A stretch of 45,539 nt of DNA. Origin: Mytilinidion resinicola. Lineage: Eukaryota; Ascomycota; Dothideomycetes; Mytilinidiales; Mytilinidiaceae. Shown here piece after piece: positions 10,570 through 21,279 of this stretch. The DNA lies in NCBI RefSeq assembly GCF_010093595.1, contig NW_022985439.1, forward strand, positions 451,152-496,690, read 5' to 3'. Made by a program: the position numbers and the translations under genes. Positions within the stretch are counted from its first letter, which is position 1, and every line of letters begins with the position of its first letter. Below the pieces are notes generated by a model. The model ran no database searches. It was not told where the DNA came from and was given only the letters and a program-made list of their open reading frames with translations.

Positions 10570-11950
10570 GTTATTATTATTATTGTTGTTATTATTATTA
10601 TTATCGTTGTTATTATTATTATTAACATCTGCCTAGTCGTCTAGGCGCTTTAAATAGTAAGTTTTTTCTATAGCGCCCTTTCTATACTTATTACCGCCCT
10701 TAAGCCTAATTATTTTTTAAATATATTATAGAATCCGTTAAATCTAGGCCTAGTAGCGCTATTACTCTATATTTTTCCAGCTCTGCCGCTACTGCTTATC
10801 TTTTTATACCCTAGATTTTAGCGCGCCCTTTTTTATAGTTATACGCTTAAGGTAAAGCTAGGCAGGCTCTATCGCGTTAAAATCTAGGGAATTTACAACC
10901 TAGAGAAGTTATTAGACCTTAGTAGCGGCGTAGACAGTTGCTTAATAATAATATATATGCGCAGGAGTATAATCTTCCTATATAATTATACCCTATTAAT
11001 CGCGCGCGCAGCGCTAGGTAAATAGGATAAGCTTTTTTCTAAAATCTTCTTTTTATAGCAATACTAATTAACGCCTGTTCTACTACCTTTTATAAACTTT
11101 CTAGTATTCTATATAAACTGCTACTTCAGCTTTCTACCTAGGCGGTTACGTGTTGCTCTAAGGCGCGATAGAGGATTTTCTAGCTTCTACTCTGCCCGTG
11201 TAATAGGTTTAATAGTTTTATTAAGCTTAGTAAAATCTTTATCTACTATAGCGCGTTTAGCCTTTATTTCTAGGTACTAAATATAGTAAGGGCCCTTACA
11301 ATTATAAAAAAAGCAGCTCTAGAATATAAACTCTAAGTATTTTTTCTAGTATTCTTATATTATTATACGCAAGAACTATTTATTTAACTAACGCTAGATA
11401 TAATATTCTTTATAGCGCTAGCTAACTATAAAAGCCGTTTTATTACTCTAGATAATATTCTTCTAGTTTTTAAAAATTTAGTATTAATAGTTAAGGTACT
11501 ACTATAATTATTCCTACTTTATCTACTTCTATAGCCTAGGTTTTTATATAGGTTTTATCTTCCGCATATTAAAGTAGCGGCGAAAAATACGCTATATAGT
11601 TATAGCTAAGATTTCTACCTTTTTTATAAGCTAGTAAGTATTTAATTCCCTTTTAGCTTTACTTTTAGTAACTAACTTTTCTATTTTTGCAATTTTTTTT
11701 TAGGTTTATATAGTTAGCCGGCTAGAGTAAAGTGTATTTTACACGTATATATTAAAAACTTTAAGCAATTATTAGGGGTTCTAGCCGCAATTTATAGCCT
11801 TTTTCTAAACGTTCTAAATTATATACTTTAATATACTAGTAATAGCAGTAATTTAGTTAAAAAAAATATTTATAGCCTTAAATATAAGGGCTTGCGCCTT
11901 TATAGCGTTATTATATATAGTATAGTAGTAAATAAGAATTAAGTAGAGCA
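10266..11950 (-). pseudogene. RIP-degraded Tc1/mariner (IS630-like) DDE transposase with poly-Asn tail
   Basis: Read on the minus strand, the frame includes a CKGPYYI block near 11300, a QEDYTPAH motif near 10970 (the QED..PAH block around the second catalytic Asp in fungal Tc1/mariner transposases), an IEPA motif near 10865 (region of the third acidic residue), and an IIRLKGGN.YR.GA block near 10690. This order is typical of the family. Beyond it lies a long Asn-rich tract encoded by the (TTA)n repeat, then a Lys-rich tail. Several CAA/CAG-to-TAA/TAG stops interrupt the frame. The N-terminal limit near 11950 is a guess. Confidence 0.6.
10402..10575. repeat. (TTA)n microsatellite with assembly gap
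   Basis: A TTA tract is broken by ten N at 10495-10504, so its true length is unknown. On the minus strand it encodes poly-Asn in the transposase relic. Confidence 0.95.
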
Positions 11951-13090
11951 TAAAAATAATAAAGGAGTTTTTTAGTATTAATATAGCGGATTTTCGTTAG
12001 CGCTAGGCCTATATAGAAAGGGGCTAGACTGTTTATAGCGTAGGCTAATATTTAGTATACGCTATAGCGTTTTTAGTATAGTAGAAACTTTTAAAGGAAA
12101 CTTCTATACTACTACTTTATCTATTAATTTTTTTTATATAACTTTTATACTATTTTCTACTCCCTTTTTAAAGCCCTTTTTATTTATATTATATTAATTT
12201 TTATATAAAATCCTATACTTTATTATAGTTTTTTAATATAAAGAAAACTACTTTTCTAGCTTTTAGTACTTTATAATATCCTTTCTTAATTAATTATAGT
12301 TATAAGTAAGCTTTAGCTTAATTTTTAAATAGCGCTAAAGGAAGTTTTTATACTAGTTATAGCTAAAAAGGTTAAAATCTTCCTTTTTTTAAAGTATACT
12401 TTTAGCTAAGCCTTTTAAGTATATAATTATAATTAGCTAAAACTAGGCTGCTATATAAAAAATATATTTAATAAAAGTATTTTCTTTCTAAACTAATAGA
12501 TATTATTATAACTACTAGTAGGCCTAGGTAAATTATCTACCCTTATTATAAGCCTTTAAGGTAGAGTATAATATCTAGAAAATTTTATAGGCTTTATAAA
12601 GTAATAAACCGGGCCCTTAGCAGTATATATTAAAAATAAGCTAAATTTTTTTTTTTAAAAAAGCTCTAAGTTATTTAAGCTATTTAGTATTATATTTAGT
12701 ATATAAATAGTTAAGCTATAAAGTAGAAAAATCTGCTATTAGTAGGAAAAAAGCAAGCTTAGAAGTATAGCTTATTTAGGTAGCCGGCCTAAGTAGATAG
12801 CTAAAATATTATTAACTATATACCTATATATATCTTTAGTTATAGCCTAAAATAATCCATAGCTATTAAAAATACTAAAGTACTAAATTATCTAAATTGC
12901 ACTAAAAATTAGGGTGGCCTATTTACTAGTAAACTACGTTAATATATAAGCTACTTATAAGAAAACCTAATTATTCTTTATTATACTTTATTTAGGGCCC
13001 CTACTATACTTTTATTCTACGCTATATATCCCGCTCTAAATTCTTTTAGATAAATAGCTAAGCTAAGTTACTATTTTAAGGTAATAAGTT
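11951..13090. other. AT-rich RIP-degraded DNA with possible terminal repeat near 12868-12950
   Basis: No gene could be recognised. At 12885-12910 the sequence AAATTGCACTAAAAATTAGG resembles the MITE terminal repeat core at 3465-3487 after C-to-T changes. The following GGGTGGCCTA matches the terminal repeat of the pogo-like element at 33440. This may be the right end of the Tc1/mariner element. The AT-rich block ends sharply between about 13090 and 13140. Confidence 0.4.
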
Positions 13091-13464
13091 TTATTTAATA
13101 TATTATTCGCAAATAAGTGCATGTTTTTAAATAAGTAAACAGATGGGAATTCTTAGGGTATCTCCTATATATAATACAAGTGCGGACAATTGGCAGCAGT
13201 TGGGAAAGTCTATCCTGGTTGGCCTAGCGCCGTTTCGTTATAAGGGAAAAAAAAGAACGATAGGAGGAGATGCGGCCGACACTTGAACAACCAGACTTAA
13301 CAGTCGACACCAACTCCTTCCAGTCCGTAAAGATGCGCTCTTGGACAAACAGCTCTCCAAACGCCTTCAGGATCCTTCCTCCCAAAATATGATCACAAAA
13401 GAAATAGGGGTATATGGCAGCTACTTATTCTGCGGTATGAATCTTCGTCCTCCAGGGATTCTCC

Positions 13465-15513
13465 TCAATGGCCGTGGTCGAGGGCAGCCTCGGAATTCGC
13501 TGAAACATCGCCCTGGTTATTATATCCATAATCTCCTGTCTGGTTTGAACCTTCAAGCTCAACGCCACTGTCTCTGTCTGTGCGGCTGGATGACATTGAA
13601 ACGCGGTCAGATACAGATACCGATCGATCCGGTAGTGTCCATGCACTTAGTAAAGTCCCTCCCTGCACGATGTCTTCGCCAGCCTCGGTTTGCGCCTGTT
13701 CCTCGGAGCTCAGGACACGCCCACCCAATTTGACGTCGCTGACTCGAACCTTATACTCAAGTGCCTTCTTTCCCTCATTGATTAGCTCTTCGGTCCATCC
13801 CAAGCATCGTTTCAGGCTTTGGTTCATCTTCTGGCTGTCTACGAGCAATTCGCGATGCCTCGAAAGGTCCAGCTGAAGTCTTTTCTCGTCTTTCTCTCTG
13901 TAGTATGCATCTCGATCGGCAAGCGCGGTAGGACTGAGAGCCTCCTCGTCGAAGGATGAATCACTGGTGTCCTCTTCGTTATGCTCATGTTCTTCCACAA
14001 GGTCTTGTTCTTGAGTGTCTGAACAAGCGTCACTGTCATCGTCGGCGATTGTCGACAATTCGCCCAAAGATGAGCGATTGGTGTCAGATGAAAAGCGACC
14101 GGCACGGCTCAGCCTACGGAACCGACGGAGTTCGGCCTTCTGTCTCCGGACCTCGCGCTCTAGTTGACGGTTGATTGCGAGTAGCGATGAATTGCTTATC
14201 TCCAAGTCTAGGACTTTGCGCTCTCGCCGTGCATTTGCAGCAAGCTCATTCATATGCTGGAGCGCGCTTTGGCCCAGGTTTGATTTTGTAGGGCTCTGAG
14301 GCAAGGATAGAGGGAAGCCGGACAAGTCTTCTCTGGGGGGCGTGGATCCAGAAACCATGTTATCTGGCCTAGATCCATTGCTCACTGATCCAGCCTCTCT
14401 TTGGAGTGGACTAGGCGATGGCGAGGAGCCTGAGTCGATATGTGCTTGGAATGCTTTCTTTATTGGGGTGCCAGAGTCAATAGATGAAAGACTTGCACTT
14501 TTAGCATGGCCGATGCGTACTGATGACGATTCAGCACTGGATCTTCGGCGTGAGGCCCGCTCATTGTCAGATTCTCGGACACCAGGGCTCCCTAAATATG
14601 AATGGGCAGGCAGAATGGACAGCTCAGAAGGTCTCTGAGATATGGACGGGCGGATCACTTGTGAAGCGCCTTTTCTGTATGATAAGTGTATACTCTCCTT
14701 CGACGGCGATGGTGGTCGTAATGAAGGAAGGTTATGTGCTGGGTTTGGATACGAAGTTGCTTCAGGAACAGTTGTCAAAGGCGGCGTGAGGATCGGGGAG
14801 TGACTCTTGATGTCTGACTGAGGCTGTGAGCGTGCTCTCTCAATTGCAGAGAGCGGCGGTGACGGCCCTCTGCTAAGACGAGGAGAACGCTCATCCTCTA
14901 TCCCGTTCGCATAGAAGAAAGCTGCCGATTTTTTCTGGGCTGGATTTGAATCCTGCAACCTCGAGTCCAAGGCGTGGAAGAACATGGGCGAATTCTCGCG
15001 GGGTCCGCTACTATCAGAACCGTACGAGGCTGGCGATCGTGCGAGGGCTCCATTTTGAGGCCCAGAGCCTCCATTGACCAGGTTCTTCGGCCTACAACCA
15101 GACGAGCCGTATATGCCAAGCCCATTGAGTGCGTTTCCCTGGCCCCTGGTATCGAGCCCGCCAGTAGTAGATACAGGCCGAGAAGTCGTAGGCGTGCCTG
15201 ATGGAGTGCCACTGGGAGTTGATTGAGTACTGTTTGTCCCCACGCGGGATTTTCTCGACGAAGAGCGGGGTGTGATATTGTTGTTTAGAAAGGCCTTAAC
15301 GGGCGTGGACAGGTCGTCTCGTGGAACAGTGTCTCTCGGTGTGTAGCCCGGTGCATCGCTGCGGTCTGGTCGCCGTGTCTGGCTGGCATTGCTTTGGGCA
15401 GAAGCTGAAGAGGGAGCGAGTCGTGGAGTTTTGGGAGTTTTGGCGGTGCGGTTGGAAGCCAGCGTCGGCATCAGCGGCCGAGTATTGTTAGCATGGTGTC
15501 TGTCTGTGGGCAT
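13465..15513 (-). CDS. Uncharacterised fungal coiled-coil protein, Ser/Pro-rich
   Basis: A single uninterrupted frame of 682 residues. The longer frame begins at a TTG, so the ATG at 15511-15513 (MPTDRHHANN) is chosen. Residues 1-400 are Ser/Thr/Pro-rich and probably disordered. A basic coiled coil follows at about 420-470 (LEREVRRQKAELRRFRRLSR), then an acidic stretch at about 490-520, then a second predicted helical region at about 530-590 (RLQLDLSRHRELLVDSQKMN, CLGWTEELI). The conserved-looking helical parts suggest a structural or cytoskeletal scaffold, but this is inference and I do not recognise a named family. It is transcribed divergently from the polymerase kappa gene, with about 680 bp between the starts. 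Confidence 0.85.
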   Translation of the reverse strand: MPTDRHHANNTRPLMPTLASNRTAKTPKTPRLAPSSASAQSNASQTRRPDRSDAPGYTPRDTVPRDDLSTPVKAFLNNNITPRSSSRKSRVGTNSTQSTPSGTPSGTPTTSRPVSTTGGLDTRGQGNALNGLGIYGSSGCRPKNLVNGGSGPQNGALARSPASYGSDSSGPRENSPMFFHALDSRLQDSNPAQKKSAAFFYANGIEDERSPRLSRGPSPPLSAIERARSQPQSDIKSHSPILTPPLTTVPEATSYPNPAHNLPSLRPPSPSKESIHLSYRKGASQVIRPSISQRPSELSILPAHSYLGSPGVRESDNERASRRRSSAESSSVRIGHAKSASLSSIDSGTPIKKAFQAHIDSGSSPSPSPLQREAGSVSNGSRPDNMVSGSTPPREDLSGFPLSLPQSPTKSNLGQSALQHMNELAANARRERKVLDLEISNSSLLAINRQLEREVRRQKAELRRFRRLSRAGRFSSDTNRSSLGELSTIADDDSDACSDTQEQDLVEEHEHNEEDTSDSSFDEEALSPTALADRDAYYREKDEKRLQLDLSRHRELLVDSQKMNQSLKRCLGWTEELINEGKKALEYKVRVSDVKLGGRVLSSEEQAQTEAGEDIVQGGTLLSAWTLPDRSVSVSDRVSMSSSRTDRDSGVELEGSNQTGDYGYNNQGDVSANSEAALDHGH

Positions 15514-16192
15514 CTTGGGGCTAGAGAGTTGCAAGAAGGTGCACGAAGGCGCGCATGATGTTTGTCGAGGACTGTGGTGGGTTGTTGACGAATTGCGCGA
15601 GGCGGTGAAACAAAACAGAGCCCCGATGATTTTAGGCGGTGGCAGGCGTGGGAGGAGGCAGTGCGGGAGTCGTGGAAAGTAGGGACTGGCGGCGAGTTAG
15701 AGTACAGTGGATATGGACAAAGTCCTTGCGGTGAAATTCAACTTGTGGAAGCAAGCTGTGGGGTGATTTATTGATGGCAGGGTGGCACCGTGGGTGTTGG
15801 TGATAGGGGGCTCGTAAACGGACTAAAGGCTAACCTCACTTACAACTTCGCAGAGGCAGGACTGTTCAATCCCGCACCACTCACAGTTCTAAATATGTAT
15901 TGAGCCAGGTCAGACAGCGGTAAACCAGTTTACACAGATGGATTGTCTAACAAGCGAGTTTCGTTAACCAGCGGTAAGAGAACACTTCCTAGGTAAGATG
16001 CTTTAGAGTGCTAGCTAATACCAGCGCTACCAGTGCATACGAAGTAGTTCAACTTGGTTTACAGGCCCCTGCGTTGAGAAACGTGAGTTCGTGACTGGAT
16101 GCTGGGATACGCGTTCTCAGCGACCGACCGAGGGATCTCATCCGCAAGCAACACCGCCAATCTTCCCATGTCTGCGTCTAAATCACACCAGC
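15514..16192. promoter_or_regulatory. Shared divergent promoter region
   Basis: This non-coding, normal-GC stretch lies between the starts of two divergent genes and should contain both promoters. I see no TATA box at a convincing distance and no recognised operator. Short open frames across it show no family features. Confidence 0.5.
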
Positions 16193-18172
16193 ATGAACTC
16201 CGATACCCATGAACATGCCGTTTCCAATCCAGGTGAAGCGACGCCTTCTCCAGATAGCCACGAGCACGACACGCTGAAATATCACCTACTTGGTCCCTCT
16301 CTCACGAAAGCTGGCCAGGACAGCGTAGACCAGCAAAAGGTGCTCCATCCAGTGCCTCAGATATACACAGCCAACTGACACTAATGGCTGTAGGTATCGA
16401 ATATCATATACAACGCCTCCAAAGGCTCCAAATTCTTCAACAACGAAGAGGCGAAAGACCGCAACCTGACCGAAAAGATCAACCGTATACTCGCTCGAAA
16501 GCGCCAGGTCGAGCGCCTCGACCTTGCCTCTGACCAGCGGCGCGCCGACGACTATATCACTGAGCTGGAGCTTGGCCGTGATCTGACACAGACGGTGGTG
16601 CACATCGATTGCGATGCATTCTATGCCGCCGTGGAAGAACTGGATAGGCCCGAGCTGCGTGATGTGCCCATGGCTGTGGGCAAAGGCGTCCTGACCACTT
16701 GCAACTACCATGCCCGCAAGTTTGGCTGCAGAAGCGGCATGGCCGGCTTCGTGGCCATGAAGCTCTGTCCGCAGTTGGTCTGTTTGCCTCTTAATTTCGA
16801 AAAGTACACGGCAAAGGCAGAAGAAGTGCGCGCTATCATTGCCGAATACGACCCTCGATTCGAAAGTGCTAGCATCGACGAGGCCTATCTCAATATCACA
16901 AACTACTGCAACGAAAATAGCATTGCGCCCGAGGAGGCGGTTGCTCAGCTTCGCGCGGAGGTCCACCAGAAAACCCGCATAACCGTATCCGCAGGAATCG
17001 CAGCAAACGCAAAACTGGCTAAGATCGCGTCCAATAGGAACAAACCAAACGGCCAGTTTCGGATCGCGAGCGACAGATCAACTATTCTTGAGTTCATGAA
17101 GGCTTTGCCCACTCGAAAAGTCAACGGCATAGGGCGAGTGTTCGAGCGAGAGTTGGATGCAATAGGGATAAAGACCTGTGGTGACATCTATGCGCACCGT
17201 GCCTACTTGTCCAAATTGTTTGGAGAGAAAGCAGCCCATTTCTTGATGCAATGCTATCTAGGCCTTGGACGTACTAGTATTCAGCCTGCTGAAGAGTATG
17301 AGCGAAAAAGCGTTGGGACCGAGTCGACCTTTCGGGAAATGAGCGGAAAGACAGAGCTACGTGAAAAGTTAAGGCATATTGCTGAAGAATTAGAAAAAGA
17401 CCTTGAGCGCACTCAGTACAAAGGCCGTACCTTAGTATTGAAAGTCAAACTGCACACGTATGAAGTTTTGACTAGGCAGGTTGCCCCACCCAAGGCCGTT
17501 CACATTGCCAGCGACCTATACAAATACGCTTTACCGATGTTGGCGAAACTAGAGAAAGAGTTTCCGGGCATGAAACTGAGACTCATGGGTCTTCGGGTAA
17601 CCCACATCCTAAGCACTAAGAAGGCCGGCATTGACTTTTTTGGCCTGAATAAACGTACTACTTCTTCTAGAAGCGGAGAAGCTACCTCTGGGCCTGGCAT
17701 CTTGAAACCAGAGGGCGATGGAGAATGGGAGGTGTGGCCAGAAGCAGAGTTTGAAGAAGCTGCTCGCCGAGAGCTTTCAGACGAGATGAATGACTTGGAG
17801 GAATTGAGCCAGGAGTACCAAAGACTCCCTCAACTAGACCGCATCAAAGATTCAAGCGACGTCCATCATGGTTTACCTCGCATATCATCGCCTCCTCCTA
17901 CCTTGGACCAAGCTGAGGTAGAGCAGGAGAAATGGGAATGTCCAGTTTGCGGCTTAAACCAGCTTGCCGAGGACAAGGCTTTCAACTCCCACATCGATTT
18001 CTGTCTCTCTCGAGGAACCATCAAGGACGCTGTCAAATCTACATCTCCAATACCCCACACACTGGCGAAACCCCAATCAAGGGCTTTCTCGAGACTCACC
18101 TCTGGGAAGCGCAAACGTGGTCGTCCTCGGACGGCAACCCAGTCTATAAAACGCAGGCCGTTCTTCTCTTGA
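16193..18172 (+). CDS. DNA polymerase kappa (Y-family translesion polymerase)
   Basis: Two exons, 16193-16339 and 16394-18172, give 641 residues. The 54-bp intron has GT...AG ends and an ACTAAT branch-like site, and joining keeps the frame. The N-terminal GPSLTKAGQDSVDQQKV and NASKGSKFF blocks are typical of the kappa/DinB group. Catalytic metal-binding residues are visible: the first Asp in HIDCDAFYAAVE (about residue 121, with the adjacent FY steric-gate position) and SIDEAY (about 209-213). A helix-hairpin-helix (KVNGIGRV) lies near 290, then the little-finger region. A C2HC ubiquitin-binding zinc finger (CPVCGLN...H...C, about 564-585) is followed by a basic nuclear signal (GKRKRGRPR) and the ending RRPFFS. 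It inserts nucleotides opposite damaged bases in the nucleus. Confidence 0.95.
16340..16393 (+). other. Intron of the polymerase kappa gene
   Basis: 54 bp, GTGCTC...TGTAG, phase 0 between Lys (AAG) and Val (GTA). It is supported by family similarity on both sides and by stops in the unspliced frame. Confidence 0.85.
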
Positions 18173-19585
18173 TGTGGTGCCAGTGGGTATGTAGGATAGT
18201 TGAATCAATGATAGCCACGTCGATAAGCCTCGAGCAATGATTTCTTACGGGTATCTCACATGCTTGCGTGTCTCAACCTCGTCGTAAGGACCTTACATTT
18301 ATCAACTACCCTATCTTACCACCGTGATTTTTGAGGATATTCCCTCACGTGACTCGAGCTAAAGAAATTTGCCAACCGAGTTATGTCACGTAACGGACTC
18401 TCGGAAAATCACGGTAGCACAGTAGTACAAAGGTACATTCTTGTAACGGTACATCCAAAACATTGATACCCGTTGAACAGAAAATTTTCAAATGTTCATA
18501 AACCATTTCTGACTTTCGGCATCGTTTTCTCTTTCGCGTAACCTCGTGACTATAGTCGCGCCTACGACTTGTTCGCTTCTCGCTTCCCCTTGCGGTCTTG
18601 TTGATGACGCCTTCGAATTCGTCGTGCTATTCACCGTAAAGTGGTGCGAATAGGCTATCCTATGGGCCGGGGCATCCACATCAGTGTCGGTCCTCCAACA
18701 GCCCACACTTCTATTCGTGGACTATCGTCACTAGCCTTGTCGTAATCCGATGACCTTTCTGCTGATGTTTCAGCCACCAAAGCTCTGCTAGAAACTTTGT
18801 CGCTATCAGGCTTCCGGGAGCTTCCATTCTGCAATGTAAAATCCACGTTGCCATTAGCATCAAGATTTTGAAAGGGAAAGACCCGATTGGCAACCCGACT
18901 ACGGTGTTTACTAGAAAAGTTGTGTGCGTTGGATCCAGACGAAGACCCGAAGACTAGATTTTACTATAGAGTTTGACTGTCCTCAGAGACCACGCCAAAG
19001 CAATAAGCGTGAGGACGTGAATGGTCGATTTTACGCGTCTTGAATATAAATCGCGCGTGAAGTATAGCAGCAGCATGAAATATCACTACATCTTAGAGAG
19101 TAGAATGCGCCTGCCCTCGCTACATTCATGGCATCTCTTGGGAGAGGAAGGGACTCCTGCTGTAGAATAACGCTAGCACGATAAGCGAGGGAAACAGGCA
19201 GTTTTGATTAGGATTTGATCATAGTATCTCTTGAGAGTATCTCGGTACATTCCAATGATCTCACAGCTAGTTGCGAGCAAATTGTGTTGAATTCTCGCAT
19301 TGCTGCCTAGTAGCTGCCTGCAGCTCGGCCAATCATAATTAGCGTATGCTCAATATTCCGTAGAGCAATTGGCTGATTTCGCGAGGTACAACAAACTGAA
19401 GCTCTGATTGTGTGGAATGCCCAAACGCATCGGACAGTCCATGGCACAAAGCCTCGGAGAATCAATCGGCAGACGGTCGACATTAGCAACGGCTCGTCTT
19501 TCGGGACATAATACTTTCACCAAGCATTGATCCGAAACGGGCCGTCGCATGTGACATGAAGCAAAGAGCAACTACTCTTTGTCGC
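18173..19585. other. Intergenic region between two convergent genes
   Basis: Normal-GC sequence between the 3' ends of the polymerase and PIG-S genes. It holds one small hairpin MITE (18321-18415). The overlapping small frames at 18488-18893 have no recognisable domain. A weak inverted repeat around CCCTCGCT (19112-19195) may be another decayed short element. I see no RNA gene. Confidence 0.6.
18321..18415. mobile_element. Short hairpin MITE with CACGTGAC motifs, copy 1
   Basis: The left end ACCGTGATTTT is matched in reverse complement at the right end (AAAATCACGGT). Inside, CTCACGTGAC on the left faces GTCACGTAA on the right. At about 95 bp this is a near-complete hairpin. A related element is at 27116-27217. 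Confidence 0.6.
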
Positions 19586-21279
19586 TCAACTTCTTGACCG
19601 GAAACTTTTCAGTTCTTTCAATCCCGCCAGTACCAAGGGAACGGCGACTGGACCAAGCAATGGTAAGTATACAGCGACTTTGTGCTCATCTGGGAAGTAC
19701 ACCTGGCCAACCATGGATCGCTCAAAAAAAGCTTTCTCGGCCTCGGCTTCGGCAATTCTGGCATGCTCCAAAGCACCATGAAACTTCCCAGCACGAAGGT
19801 CGCTGCACGCATCATGGAGATGGATGATAGTTTGGTCGACGGATTTAGCCACAGTGTCCGGTATTGAAATGGAGGGTAGAGCTTTCGTGAGTCGTGCTAG
19901 TGCCCCGAGCGTAGAGGATGCGGAGAAAAGTAGGGCTGCTGCGCGAACTCTCTTGAGAGTCGAAAGACGCAAAGGGAGGGACGATGGAGTCTGAGGTAGT
20001 CCGAGCAATGAAAACAGCTGATTCGAAAAGGTCAGCATCGCGGGCCGTAAAGACTCTTGCGTGAGAATTCTGGTGGTTTCGCTGTTTTGATGTGATGCTT
20101 CTGGGTTAAGAATCAGGACTCCGCCCCATTGCGGCACGAGCCAGCTGTTTCCTCCATTTTCTTTGACAAGGAGCGGTGACTGGCTAGGATCCGGGACATA
20201 GAGAACGAAATTTACAGTTGGTCCAGCACCTATGCTTGGGCTCAGCGGCCACTCCGCAGCGTTTATGAAACCACTCAAGTCTTCCTTGCGCAGAGTCCAC
20301 GAATTGCTCGGAGCATCGTACTCTGGGTGGTGGATTGACGGAGAAAAGGTTGCATAGAGCTGAACCTGGGTATCGACGGTGAAGTTGCTAATCGAGGAAA
20401 GCGACTGGAGCAAAGGAGATATGTATTCTTGGAGCGCAGATTCTATTTCCCACTCGGACGGCGATGCCGTAGGGCTGAAAAGTGAGAATGTTAGATGATA
20501 TGTAGGAGCATATTTGAAGGCTCTCGTCGACTGCCTCTCCAGAGCGGATGCGGTTTCCGGGGATAGTGATTTCATCTTTGAGTTGTGTGCAGTCGAGCTA
20601 GTTGATAGTAAGTACGCGAGCGAGGCCTGTTCCTCCGCAAATATCTTCTGCAATTCGTGCGCAATGAAGGTAGCCAGGGGTGAGGAAGTGGACGAAGATG
20701 ACGGAATCTGATTCGACGTGTAGTATACTTCCAAAGTCGGTGAATAGGACTGAAGCTCAGCACGCGGTGTGGATCCAGACTCCCCAGGAACCAGCCTAAT
20801 GAGCATTGCAACATCTTCATCCTGCACGTTGTGAAGCACACCGTCCTGGACAGCCCTGCTCTGTGAATCGTGTGATGTGTTCGCTGCCACCGAAGAGCCG
20901 GCAGGCATCAGGCGCAAGTGATGGGCGGAGAACTCGTTGAGGTCGTCTAGAGCGTGCTGCGTCGTGCGAAGGAGGTGTTGTGCATCTTGAAGAGGCAGCG
21001 CGGGTGCTTCAAAGGCAATGCGCAGAGGGAATACGGGTCGACATGTCTGGAAGAGTGTCAGTAGCATTCGCGTAGTGCATAAAGAGGACCAACCTTGCCC
21101 TCAGCCCAGTCATTCATAACCTGAAGAGGGAGATCCGCGCGGTAGATGGCCGTAGTCTTCCACCATACTGGCAGTCCGAGACACAGGACAATGGCCCAGA
21201 AGGATAGGATTACGAGCCGCCGCGTCAAGATTGCGTCCTTGCCCTCAGGCCATGGCTGTAAGTTCGCAGTGGCGGCCAT
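19586..21279 (-). CDS. GPI17: GPI transamidase subunit PIG-S (Gpi17 homologue)
   Basis: Two exons on the minus strand, 21279-21094 and 21046-19586, give 548 residues, the usual size for PIG-S. The intron is 47 bp, GT...CAG, in phase 0 after AAG. The N-terminus has the family's membrane segment (about residues 20-42) ending in GLPVWWKTT and IYRADLP, a strongly conserved PIG-S block. The lumenal domain includes a NFVLYVPD segment and WGGVLILNP. A second hydrophobic segment near the C-terminus (LLGPVAVPLVLAGL) completes the two-span topology. The protein acts in the ER membrane as part of the complex that cleaves the C-terminal signal of precursor proteins and attaches the GPI anchor. No defect is visible. 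Confidence 0.93.
21047..21093 (-). other. Intron of the PIG-S gene
   Basis: 47 bp, GTTGGT...TTCCAG on the minus strand, with CTGAC about 13 bases before the acceptor. Joining gives EGK followed by TCRPVFPLRI, continuous with the family. Confidence 0.85.

Noticed and set aside
10383..13090. Possible tyrosine recombinase (Starship captain) relic
   Set aside because: The readable motifs (QED..PAH, IEPA) are of the Tc1/mariner DDE type, and no recombinase R-H-R-Y pattern could be seen.
16286..16966. 226-residue minus-strand frame
   Set aside because: A shadow of the polymerase kappa coding sequence.
18488..18893. Overlapping minus-strand frames of 60-72 residues
   Set aside because: No domain and no start or intron evidence; probably chance frames in a convergent intergenic region.
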